A stretch of DNA of 64,000 nt from Vandiemenella viatica. Taxonomy: Eukaryota > Arthropoda > Insecta > Orthoptera > Morabidae. Below, one piece after another: positions 55,201 through 64,000 of the stretch (the first letter of the stretch is position 1; every line of letters starts with the position of its first letter). The notes under the pieces were generated by a model, which did not search any database, was not told where the DNA came from, and saw only the letters and a list, made by a program, of their open reading frames with translations. The stretch lies in assembly GCA_031002005.1 (NCBI GenBank), contig CM061918.1, forward strand, positions 66,064,531 through 66,128,530, given 5' to 3'. The position numbers and the translations under genes were made by a program.

Positions 55201-55513
55201 TGCTGACATGCTCTCCATGTACGTGAGTGTCGAACAAACCAACTGGGATGAGGTGCTGCCTTTTGTGACGTTCGCCTACAATACTGCCAAACAAGACACA
55301 ACCGGATTTACGCCATTCTTCCTGGTACACGGACGTGAAGCAACAACGACCATGGACACTGTGTTCCCGTTCCATCCTGACGACGTGAACGACGATTACA
55401 TCGCCAAATTAGTAACAAGGGCTGAGGAGTGTCGGCAGTTATCTCAGCTCCGCACACTGCAGGCTCAAGAGAATGACCGCCGGAGGTATGATGCAAGTCA
55501 CCGTTCTGTTTAA
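52251..55513 (+). pseudogene. pol: gypsy pol (protease, RT, RNase H, integrase)
   Basis: The -1 frame relative to gag is open from before gag's stop to 52,880, a TAG, then continues in the same frame at 52,902-55,226. The protease has ALVDSGASFSVIS (about 52,370). RT has VRKKDGHWRFCVDYRQLNK (about 53,316) and the catalytic YLDD (about 53,642). RNase H has LHTDASGYGIGAVL (about 54,080). Integrase has the HHCC finger (H...H...CRECQRRK, 54,680-54,815) and D, D35E: GIDLLG, TDRGKVF, then 35 residues to ERFNKTL. A frameshift near 55,200 moves the integrase end to the frame open at 55,208-55,513. A TAA follows, and the C-terminus continues to about 55,940. No chromodomain was seen. Confidence 0.9.
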
Positions 55514-55893
55514 TACCAACCTGGCGACCTCGTCTGGATATTTACTCCCATCCGTAAGGTTGGCCTGTCTGAGAAGCTCCTCAGACGTTACTTTGGACCA
55601 TACAGGATTGTACGAAGGTTGTCTGATGTCACTTATGAAGTTGAGGATTTCGATCCACACTCAAAACGACGAAAGGTGAGAGACACAGTTCACGTGCTGC
55701 GACTGAAGCCTTACATGGACCCTTCGAACCAGAGTAGACTAGAAGATCCAGCATTCTTCAGTAAACCAAAGGGCCCCAAGAGCTCTCTTCCGGGCTCAAA
55801 GACATCGACGACTAGGGACGTCACCGCCCATCAGGAACCAAGGCGCGCGGGACCTACGACTCGCTCCACGCTGTTCCCTTTAGGAGGGAGCAA
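55514..55893 (+). pseudogene. integrase C-terminal region of gypsy, past a stop
   Basis: After the TAA at 55,511-55,513, the integrase C-terminal part continues: YQPGDLVWIFTP (about 55,515), EKLLRRYFGPYRIVRRLSD (to about 55,630), then VRDTVHVLRLKPY (about 55,675). This is the GPY/F module of Ty3 integrases. It is in shifted frames relative to upstream pol. A purine-rich tract, AGGAGGGAG (55,882-55,890), precedes the 3' LTR and is the likely polypurine primer site. Confidence 0.8.
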
Positions 55894-56244
55894 TGTCACA
55901 CATCAAGTGGATCAGGCCACGAAGAAGGAAAGACTGTCGTAGCGTAGTGGTTACGCTAAGAGACTGTGGGACTAAAGGTCGTGGGTTCGAATCCATTAAG
56001 TGCTGTAAAATTTTAATTTCTTAACTTTGTGTAAACTGCTCTGGAATATTCTTGTTGTTACTAGTGTTAATGTTCTAGACTGTTCTTCATCACTATATAA
56101 GCGATACTCCTTTCTAGCCGGAGTCAGTTCGCTCCGTGCTTCTGTACTGTGCCAACTGTTAATAAAGCTTCGTTGCCTTAAAGTGAGTGTTTCGTCTACG
56201 ACCCGCTACGCCCTAGGATTCTGAATTTGGTTTACTACGTGACA
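55894..56244 (+). repeat. 3' LTR of gypsy element
   Basis: 351 bp, nearly identical to the 5' LTR. TATATAA at 56,094-56,100, AATAAA at 56,161-56,166. A box TAGCGTAGTGG at 55,940-55,950 and B box GGTTCGAATCC at 55,984-55,994, 34 bases apart. Here the D-arm-like hairpin AGCG...CGCT is perfect. Confidence 0.95.
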
Positions 56245-56248
56245 ATAT

Positions 56249-58527
56249 ATGCTGGTGATGGGACAAAAGTAGATTATCAATGTGATACTGATTGCAGGTT
56301 CAGCATGGGAAAAGTGACAGATGTTAAACTGTAGAAGTATAATGAACAAAGTAATCGAATTTGCAAACATAATAGAGATACACGAACCACAAGTAATAAT
56401 TGGGGTACAGCGTTGGTTAAAAGAAGAAGTACTAGACAGTGAGGTTTTTCCTGGTGGTTACAGAGTGTACCGCAGAGATAAAGGAGCAATTGGTGGAGGA
56501 GTTTACATACTAGTTAGCAAAAACTACCACAGTTCACTCGCATTTATAGATCAAGACCATCAGTTACTTGGGGTAGATTTCTGGGGTAATAAAAAAGAAA
56601 TAATCAGAGTGTTGGCTGTTTACCACAGTGGAAGAATCAAATCACAGAAGAAGATGAGACTCTTGGGGAGAAATTAAATTCATTCTCAGATTTCAGACAT
56701 GAGAATAGAATTATCAATCATTAGTGGGGATTTAAATTTACCAGGTGTAAACTGGGAAGGAAATAAGATAAATAACACAAAGGAACAAAGATTTGCAAAT
56801 ATCTTAATAAGGGAAGGAGGATTCACACAAGTGGGTTGAACAATCCACGAGGGGCAAAATATTTTGTATATATTTCTAATTAAGCATGATGAAAACCTTG
56901 TGGTGTATCAAGTAACTGAAGAATCAGTGATCATGAAAGCAGTTCTGATGGATATTAGAGGATTCAGTAAACCAGCAGCCAAAATTGAAGAGGGTAATAG
57001 GTACAATTATAAAAAGGCACAGGTTTCAAATTTGAAGAGAATTTCAGAGAACAATTCAGCAATGGAAGGAAGGCTCAAGTACAGTACAGTTTAGGGAGAT
57101 AATAGCAAAGGGGGAAAAAATTTATTCCAAGGAAGAAAATAAAGAGAAGTAGAGAACCTATGGACTATAATAGGGAAGTTTGACATCAGTGATAAGTAAA
57201 TTAATGGAAAGATTGATATGCAACCGCATCAGAAATATATGTGAGGAACGTAAGTGGTTTTCAAGCAGGCAACATGGGTTCAGTCAAGGATATTCATGTG
57301 AATCTCAGTTAGTGGGGTATATGCAAGATATTTCAGATGAAATGACAAGGGAGGCCAAATTGATAGGGTAGCAGCAGATCTATCAAGGCTTTTAACAGAG
57401 TGAGCCATAAAATGGTAGTAAATAAGATAAAAACCATTGGAGTGGATAAGAAAGTCATTTGCTGGGTAGAAGAATTTTTAAAAGGTGGGAAAACAGAAAG
57501 TTAGGGTAGGAAATGTAGTATCAAAAGAAGTGGAAGTATAAATGGGTGTGCCACAGGGTAGTGTATTGGAACCATTGCTATTCATTATTCTAGTGAATAA
57601 TTGTGTTGATTGTTTACTATCTGAAATTAGATTGTTTGCAGATGACATAATGCTATATAAAAGAATCAAAACAATAGAGGATTGTAAACAGTTTCAGGGT
57701 GATCTGGACAGGATATCTAGTTGGGTTTGTAAACATGGGATGTAAATAAATGCAAAGAAGAGTCAGCTTATTAGATACACAAATAAAAAAAATGGTTAAT
57801 TATGAATATAAGGTAGGGAAAGAATTCCTTGCTGAAGACTTGAAATATAAATCTCTTGGCATTACATTTGATAACAAACTTAACTGTGCAGGACACATTG
57901 GACAGGTGGTAGGAAAAGGTTTCAAAATTCTGCACTTGTTGGAGGGAGTGATGAGGGCATGCATGAGAGAAGTAAAGGAATTGGGTTACAAAACTTTGGT
58001 CGGACCATTGCTCGAATATGGTAATGTAGTAATGGACCCTCATTTTATGTATTAAATACACGAGTTAGAGAGGGTGCAAAGGAGGGCGGCTAGATTTGTT
58101 TCTGGAAATTATCGCAGAATGTAATCGGTGATAGATATGATAAAGGAGGTGGAATGGGATTCATTGCAAGACAGGAGGAGGATGAGGAGGGTCATGGAGT
58201 GTACAGGGCATATACTGGCGATGAGGCATGGAAAGATATTGCAATAGGTATGGAAAGTAGTGCATGGAAGGGAAAAGATGACCATGACCACAAGCTGGCA
58301 CTTAATTTCAGCACAAGGGTGTGGGAAGATTTTCTTTTTTAGGTAAGGGTGTCAGGGATTGGAATGAATTAGCAAGATTTTACCGAAAACGTTGAAGAAA
58401 TTTAAAGATAAAATTTGTAGAGGGCAAATGTAGGTGGGTGCAGGATAGGAGGAAGATGGGGGTGTAGGAAAATTGCCACCGGAGCCTGTGGTCCATTGTA
58501 ATAAAATTAAATTATTATTATTATAGA
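56249..58527 (+). pseudogene. LINE family B (CR1/L2-like), nearly complete ORF2, decayed
   Basis: The apurinic endonuclease begins near 56,325 (LNCRSIMNKVIEFANII, then GGGVYILVSKNY at 56,491-56,526). A second endonuclease block (GDLNLPGVNWEG) lies near 56,728. RT follows: KLMERLICNRIRNICEER (about 57,200), QHGFSQGYSCESQLV (about 57,270), GVPQGSVLEPLLFIILVNN (57,545-57,600), LFADDIMLYKR (about 57,632), then a C-terminal GYKTLVGPLLEYG motif (about 57,985) and QRRAARFVS equivalent. The 3' end is an ATT repeat at 58,510-58,527. This enzyme pair nicks DNA and reverse-transcribes LINE RNA. Stops and frameshifts occur throughout. Other copies are at 2.2, 6.4 and 29.8 kb. Confidence 0.85.
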
Positions 58528-58529
58528 CC

Positions 58530-59129
58530 CTTTTTAGCGTATGGCTGACACAGTTAACTATTTAAAACAGACTAATATTAATATTTAAAACATAAAAACT
58601 TTGTGCCATAAGCAATAATAGTGCTTGATTTATCCTGAATGGCAGTCTCATAGTAGAAATAATCACACAGCCTACGATTACATAATCACACAGTGCTTTG
58701 TTAAAACTTTCGACGTTACCATCCATATCGGTAATAGGAGTTGGAAACAGTGTACAGATTTTTTCCTAAGACTCATTTTATTTAATTATATAAGCACTCA
58801 GCTTATTGTTTCTGTTTTAATTATTAATACTAATATTTGCCTGTTTCTCATATTTTTTATTTTCAAAGTTAGTGGAAATTCCGTTCAAAGAAAATGGGAG
58901 ACTGTATAGTATGCTTCAAGTTTTTAGAACTTTTCTATTGAAATATTTCAACATTCCTCTACAAACATATCATGTTATGCTATTAAATAAATGTGAATTT
59001 TTGTAAGTTGTAATAGAAATCCGTTCCATAGTTTACCAGTTTTTTTCCAAGATTTTTTGAAAAGTATTATACTTGTACTTCCCTTACATTTTTTTCTTAT
59101 AGCTTTTCAGCTCATCGACATATAGATCA
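58530..59129. other. unassigned interval
   Basis: AT-rich. A plus frame at 58,625-58,909 (94 codons) has no recognisable domain and no convincing splice or start signals. Nothing else seen. Confidence 0.35.
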
Positions 59130-59255
59130 CCAGAGGCTGGAGAAAACAGGGAACAAGGGACAGGAAGAGAGAAATGGCAATGTTGGTTAGAAGAACCATC
59201 CCGGCATTCGCATGGAGTGATTACAGGATACCATGGAACACTGGTGATCTGAAAT
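59130..59255 (-). mobile_element. SINE fragment, inverted
   Basis: GAACAAGGGACAGGAAGAG, CCATCCCGGCATTCGCATGG and GATACCATGGAACAC follow the order of the SINE's 3' half and body on the minus strand. The tRNA head is missing. Confidence 0.6.
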
Positions 59256-59870
59256 TGGGCTTGATGTTCGTTTATAACTTTTCGATTACAGAAATATTTT
59301 TTATAACATAAATTATATCTTTAACCAGAAAACTCTAAATAAAATCATGCACAGGGGTGTACTGAGACTTTCTTTATTCATTGCAACTAATGTTACAAAA
59401 TTGTGGATGAAACTACCATTCTGGCATTTGTTCATCAACTGAGGAATTCCAGTCAAATAACATTTTCAACATTTGTTTGCAGTTACTTTATGATCTTTAT
59501 CTTTACCCAACAATCCTCAAATGGAATACATTACCCCTAGCAACATTAATAATTCAATACCCAAAAAAATTGATACTGACTTCGGATGCAACGAAACAAA
59601 ATGTCTCACGATAAATAGAACAAAGTATTTGTGCATTTATTGCACGGTGCTGAACAATTCAGGTCTACACTTCTGAAAAGCTCAAAAAGTGCATCGAAGT
59701 TTTACGTCCCCATCTAATGGAATTATCACCATGAATTGTGTCCTATATCCTCACTCGATAAGCACTGCGGAGAAGTTTCGGAATTCAGTCCAGACAACAT
59801 CATGATTTTTCAGCGACATCGACTTATTTAGGTTTATTTACCTTAATTCCAGTGAAAATTACAGCTTGAT
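59256..59870. other. unassigned interval
   Basis: AT-rich, no recognised feature. Confidence 0.4.
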
Positions 59871-60110
59871 ACCGAGCGTGATGTGTGAGTGGTTAACGGT
59901 CTGGCCTTGCATTCTGGAGGACGCCAGTTCTAATCCCCATCCGGGCATTCTGATTTGGGTTTTCCATGGTTTCCCCAAATCACTCCAGGCGAATGCCGGG
60001 ATGCTTCCTTTAACGAGACCATAGCCGATTTCCTTCCTGTTCCTTGTCCGCCTCTAATGTCCTTGACGTCAGCGAAGTGTAAAGCCATAAGCAAAACAAA
60101 AACAAAAAAT
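59871..60110 (+). mobile_element. tRNA-derived SINE, full length
   Basis: Head ACCGAGCGTGATGTGTGAGT, worn B box AGTTCTAATCCCC (59,928-59,940), body TCCATGGTTTCCCCAAATCA and GAATGCCGGGATGCTTCC, tail GTAAAGCCATAAGCAAAAC and A-rich end. The B box has lost the CG of TTCGA (TTCTA), so promoter function is probably weakened. Confidence 0.9.
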
Positions 60111-60174
60111 CTTGATGTGGATCCTCTTTCTTGGCCAGTGTATAGGTGATGATGGCAACTCGCATACAATTTTG

Positions 60175-60255
60175 CCCTCTACACAATCGAACGTGCCTGT
60201 AGTCGCCCATCATGGGCGATTGTGTAGAGGAGCCTTCGACGGCGAGTCGAAGGGC
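60175..60255. repeat. two adjacent hairpins
   Basis: CCTCTACACAATCG (60,176-60,189) pairs perfectly with CGATTGTGTAGAGG (60,217-60,230). The loop itself contains CGCCCAT/ATGGGCG. Directly after, CCTTCGAC (60,233-60,240) pairs with GTCGAAGG (60,246-60,253). This would fit a MITE end or a structured RNA. No other copy is seen here. Confidence 0.7.
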
Positions 60256-60514
60256 CATAAACATGTCTTTTGGAAAACTTTACGAGTTATTCCAGTTTTT
60301 CTTATGCTTAAATCAAAATTCAGCAATTCCGTTAAAGGTAAACCGCGCAACAGATATTTAGGAGGGTTAAATCCGGTGAAGGGTGTTAATAGGGACCAAG
60401 TAGTGCGGAATTACTAATTTTTAACTTGAAGCTCTCAAAAGAGGCTTCTACAGAAGAAAGGACGCACATAACCACAAATGAATTTTTTTAATATTTTTTT
60501 TTTTATTTTTTGTA

Positions 60515-60740
60515 ATTTTACGCCTCCTGGAATTCGATATTATTAGCGGCGGTAAGGATGGGGACAAGAAATTGGAAGGACTTCGGCCTTGACCTCTTTA
60601 AAGGAAGCATCCCGGTATTCGCCTGGAGTGATATGAGGAAACCATGGAAAACCCAAATCTGGACGCCCCGAAGGGGATCCGAACCGGCGTCCTCCCAAAA
60701 GCAAGGACAGTTCGCTGTCCCGAGAAATGTGTGACTCCAC
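60515..60740 (-). mobile_element. tRNA-derived SINE, inverted, variant head
   Basis: On the minus strand the tail (TTTACGCCTCC in the plus sense at 60,518), body GCATCCCGGTATTCGCC and ACCATGGAAAACCCAAATC (60,644-60,662), then GGGGATCCGAACCGG as B box (60,674-60,688). The head differs from the other copies (GTCCTTGCTTTTGGGAGG in the minus sense), so it may be a subfamily with another anticodon region. Confidence 0.8.
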
Positions 60741-60744
60741 AAGG

Positions 60745-61989
60745 GTCCTGTCTCTCACTCAGATGGTTCTCAGATGGATCTCATGTGACTACTTTTATTC
60801 AACTTGTCGATGGGTCTTATATAATAAGCATGAATAATTATTTCATTACCTACGGCTAATCATGCTACTCGATCCTTTGCTGCCAATTTAATTTGGTTTC
60901 CTCTGAAGGCGTACGATGAGCCGGTTTATCGTCTATAATGACAGTAATTTCTCTGGGCGCATTGTTTTCTCCGCGAGGAAAGTCTCTGGTCGATAAAGAA
61001 AGGCCGGAGACTTTCTCCCGGGGAAAAGTGTTCCGTCTTCGGACGCGACCACATGCCACACATCTTCCCAACACTCCAAACCGAGATAATGCTTTGTTCT
61101 AACGCTCTGTCTCAGGTATCATCATGTCATCCTACCATATGCAAGCAAGCTCGTGATCAATGTTTATGTAGCCCAGTTACCTCATTTCCACACCACCTTC
61201 TCTTATACAGGGTGTTGCATAAATAGAGGTGAAGATTTTAAGAGGAGATGGAGAATATCAAAAGGATTCAGAAATACATATCAATACACGACGGGAAACT
61301 TCGAGGATAAGTAGTAGGAGAGGTTCAAGAAATGAAAGAACACAAGCAGGTACTAGGAGGAAAACATTCATTCGATTTCATAATTTTACACGAGATGTTT
61401 GAAGCTTCCACCATTACTACCGATGCGTGCATTATACCGTCGGACCAAACATTGGCGGGCACGGTCGAAAACACCCGGATGTTATTATATATCAGCAGTA
61501 TAACAGGAAACAGAGCACAGAAAAGATTTTTTTTAAAATGTTTTACATCGCCTACACATTTTTCCTCCATCGCAAAGAAAGTTATTTAATTCCAGCTTCT
61601 TAGCAATAAGCCTTGTACTTCTTCATCATCAAAAAAATTCATTCCACCTAAACATTTTGATGGGTCATGGGTCCTAACAAATGAGAGTATTATCGTGACA
61701 AATCTGGACTGTGGGGAAGGTAATCCACAGCTGACAGTTGTAATTTTTGAATTTCGTTTAGGAGCACTGTGGATCTGAGCCTTAGTAGGACGATGAAAAT
61801 CGGGATTTAGCGTCTTTTACACCGATAAGCTTCTCTAATCTGGACCAAGAGTTGACAGTAGTATTCAGCCTTAACAGTTCGTCGATCAAGCATAAAATCT
61901 GCGACCACAATGGCTTTAGACTGTAGAAGACGATCGTGAAAAGCTTTATATCAAAATACGTGTATTCATCTTCCACGACCTTTACAGTA
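60745..61989. other. mostly unassigned; small palindrome at 60,980
   Basis: GAAAGTCTC (60,979-60,987) and GAGACTTTC (61,007-61,015) can pair around a 19-base loop. At 61,205 TACAGGGTGTTGCATAAAT resembles the left end of DNA transposons with CAGGGTGTT termini, but no right end is seen. Frames at 61,325-61,590 on both strands overlap and lack known domains. Confidence 0.35.
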
Positions 61990-62790
61990 GAAATTATGCA
62001 TATTCATAGCTTTTTTCTTGAAAAAGATAACTCGGGAATTATACGGCAGTTTTATCATTACCGTTACGCCACAATGTGATGTAGAATTCTTGTAGAACTC
62101 GACCTAACAAATAAAAAGTAAACACTTTTTTTTTTAATAAATATCTCGCTTGATTTTCGAGATATAGCGTGTTAAAAATCAGTTATAGGCATAATTCCTT
62201 ATGCATTTCAACCTAACAATAACCACTAATAGGAAAAAATCTCGAGAACTATAGTCCAGGCCGCATTTCCACCTAACCACGTCACTTTTGAGATACAATA
62301 TCTCGAGAACCAAGCGAGATAAAATTTGTTTTTATCGTTCTTATGTACCTCGACGAGACAAATCGAAAATGATATCTCGCTTATTAGTCGAGATATACAG
62401 TTTAAAAAGTGAAGTGGTTAGGTTGAAATTTGGCCTGGACCAGAAGAAAAATTTCGGCAAAGCCAAATTTGTTAATGGACTCATATGTAACCCGGCGAGA
62501 CAAATCGAAAGTGTAGGATAAAATCTTTCGATATCTCGCTTAGTTCTCGAGATGTACTGCCTCAAAATTGAGGTGGTTAGGTTGATATGTGACCTGGATG
62601 AAAGTTTCTCCGAAGCCATAGGGAACTCCATGCTGCACACGCACAGTGGGTGTTTTATTTTCTTACAACCAGTTGTCGTTAAATTGAAATTTGGCCTGAA
62701 CCAAAAAATATTCGATAAGGCACGAGGAACTACACTCATAACTAATTGTTAGTAATCAGTATCTCGCGAACTAAGCAAGATATTTAAAAA
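61990..62790. repeat. repeats with CTCGAGA / TCTCGCTTAG motifs in both orientations
   Basis: A module with ATATCTCGCTTAGTTCTCGAGAT or its complement, plus GTGGTTAGGTTGAAATTTGG and GGCCTGGACC, recurs at about 62,140, 62,240-62,310, 62,370-62,440, 62,540-62,600 and 62,680-62,780. Units are 150-200 bp apart and some are inverted. TAGTCCAGGC(C/T)GCATTTC is shared with 45,315. No coding sequence. Confidence 0.6.
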
Positions 62791-63124
62791 ATTTACTCTT
62801 CGCTTCCCATTTTTCTCGTCAGATTACATAAGAATTCATCACCAAACTGCGGCGCCACGGTTGCGATAGTGATGCCGATAACTCTTTTAATCTAAAATGA
62901 ATCTCAGAAAAAAAAGTTTCTAAAACTCTGTGTATGAAAGACAGCTCATTATGGAAGCTAAGCCTGTAAGAATATTTGAAAGATGAAAAATTAAAGTGTT
63001 TCAAAAGTGGTGTTTAAAAAGATGCATAAAATTAAGTAGTCGGAATAGGTACGAACTGAACATGTTTTGAAATGGTGGCTGAGCAAAGAAGTTGGTCGGA
63101 GATAGTCACAGAAACAATAAACAA

Positions 63125-63383
63125 ACCGAGCGTGGTGGGTGAACGGTTAACGTTCTGGCCTCGCATTCCGGAGGACGCGGGTTCGAATCCCCGTCCGGGC
63201 ATCCAGATTTGGGTTTTCCATTGTTTCCCCAGATCACTCCAGGTGAATGCCGAGATACTTCCTTCAAAAAAGGCCATCGCCGAATTCTTTCCCGTTCCTT
63301 GTCCCCAGTCCCATCCCGCCTCTAATGACGTTAGACGTCGACGATGCGTAAAGCCACAGTAAAAAAAAAAATAATAATAATAA
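63125..63383 (+). mobile_element. tRNA-derived SINE, best preserved copy
   Basis: Head ACCGAGCGTGGTGGGTGAAC with A box-like GTGGGTGAACGGTTAACG, perfect B box GGGTTCGAATCCC (63,179-63,191), full body, GTAAAGCCACAGT and an A-rich tail with AAT repeats to 63,383. The clean promoter boxes and few changes suggest this is the youngest copy here. Confidence 0.95.
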
Positions 63384-63496
63384 TGGTAGATTACATTTAA
63401 AAGTATCAGGGATGTGTTAGTGGGGAGAACAGTCGAAGAAGAACTGCGGAGAAATACAAGGATTAGAATACATGAAGCAGATAACTGTCGACATAG

Positions 63497-63720
63497 GTTT
63501 TTTGTTCGGGCTTTAAAGCTCGTCGACGTATTAAAAGCCGTTAGAGAATGGAACCAAGGAACTGGAAGCAATTAGCCTTTTGAAGACACCATCCTGGTAT
63601 TCACCTCGAGTGATTTCGGGAAATCATAGAAAATCGAAAACAGGATGGTTGGACGGGAATCGAACTCACGTCCTTCCTAATTCCAGATCCGAGCGTTGCC
63701 GCTCAACAAAGGGGCTCGTT
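63497..63720 (-). mobile_element. tRNA-derived SINE, inverted, diverged
   Basis: On the minus strand: tail GGCTTTAAAGCTCGTCGACG (plus sense, 63,509-63,528), GGAACCAAGGAACTGGAAG, ACCATCCTGGTATTCACC, and a B box seen as GGGAATCGAACTCACG in the plus sense near 63,656. It lies in opposite orientation 113 bp from the preceding SINE, so the two could form a long hairpin in RNA. Confidence 0.8.
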
Positions 63721-63806
63721 GGTTACCTCAAGATAGAAAGCGATGTAGGACTGAATCAAACCAGTCTAGAGACTCCTAGTAGATGATAGTTACAGTGACT
63801 ACGGGT

Positions 63807-64000
63807 CAGGCGCGGATCCAGCACTCAAAAAAGGTTGTGGGCACAGCTTCCCGAAAATCGGCGAAATGCGAGTCGGAGTACTAACTCGCTCATGAACAAT
63901 CATGCATAACTCATGAACCACTTTTGAATTTGATTATTTCCTTTTGTCCGCGCATCAGGACTTTGGCCTTAGGAATGGAACTAATCATTGGAGGAAGTCA
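63807..64000. mobile_element. left end of a hAT-like element, cut by window edge
   Basis: CAGGCGCGGATCCAGCACTC matches the common CAGGxGCGGATCCAG start of animal hAT MITEs. The right end is beyond 64,000, so length and target duplication cannot be checked. Confidence 0.4.

Larger units (their letters stand above)
49369..56244 (+). mobile_element. Ty3/gypsy LTR retrotransposon, 6.9 kb, inactive
   Basis: Complete structure: 5' LTR, gag, pol (protease, RT, RNase H, integrase) and 3' LTR, with a 4-bp duplication ATAT (49,365-49,368 and 56,245-56,248). Gene order RT-RNase H-integrase marks it as Ty3/gypsy. There is no env. Gag is interrupted by a solo LTR and frameshifts, and pol has stops and a frameshift, so it cannot move by itself. 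The LTRs differ by about 12 substitutions and one indel in 351 bp by eye. A LINE B copy lies directly downstream. Confidence 0.95.

Noticed and set aside
61205..61240. Left end of a CAGGGTGTT-type DNA transposon
   Set aside because: No matching right end or target duplication was seen within the following 2.8 kb.

Overview
The window looks like nuclear DNA of an insect, most likely a polyneopteran such as an orthopteran or a relative. The evidence is an AT-rich, intron-like landscape crowded with decayed transposons, a nuclear copy of an insect-type mitochondrial nad5 read in the invertebrate mitochondrial code, spliceosomal exons, and a tRNA-headed SINE of a type I associate with Orthoptera and allies. 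The order-level assignment is inference. No prokaryotic gene, CRISPR array or functional RNA gene is visible.

Host genes are few. The clearest is an F-box/leucine-rich-repeat type gene on the minus strand. One exon (23,696-23,898) encodes an F-box, and the next supported exon (5,741-5,909) encodes LRR-like sequence. Both have good splice signals and their phases match, so the ~17.8 kb between them would be one intron filled with mobile elements. Weaker candidate exons lie at 2,488-2,665, 21,081-21,374 and 34,768-34,839 (+). A 362-codon open reading frame of unknown function (41,197-42,285) and a thioredoxin/PDI-like fragment (42,794-42,982) are the other non-obvious coding pieces.

From left to right: 1-1,665 holds a LINE tail and two opposed Penelope-like fragments. 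2-10 kb holds LINE tails, two candidate solo LTRs and a Penelope-like fragment split by a GC-rich hAT-type MITE. 10.4-13.8 kb holds a Helitron helicase relic and a ~185-bp satellite interrupted by a solo LTR. 13.9-15.8 kb is a nad5 NUMT split by a 1.2-kb insertion. 16-19.3 kb holds a hAT MITE, a complete-length but dead mariner, a SINE and a LINE RNase H fragment. 19.5-22.7 kb holds a diverged tandem duplication and a 324-bp insertion with hairpin architecture. 23-27.6 kb holds a SINE, the F-box exon and a jockey-like LINE containing a 1.7-kb solo LTR. 28-34.1 kb holds a TIR transposon, LINE and Penelope-like fragments and a LINE split by another LINE tail. 36.5-40.5 kb is a large inverted repeat followed by an element with ~285-bp iterations. 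41-45.8 kb holds the orphan ORF, a LINE 3' half, a hAT-like MITE and another copy of the iterated family. 45.9-47.9 kb is a deleted piggyBac with a nested MITE.

The best-preserved unit is a 6.9-kb Ty3/gypsy retrotransposon (49,369-56,244) with LTRs, gag, protease, RT, RNase H and integrase. It is disabled by stops, frameshifts and a solo LTR in gag. Its LTR contains a tRNA-like Pol III box pair. It is followed by a LINE copy (56.3-58.5 kb), several SINEs and short repeats to the end. Nested insertions give relative ages: satellite, NUMT, Penelope, jockey, LINE and piggyBac copies are older than the elements inside them.
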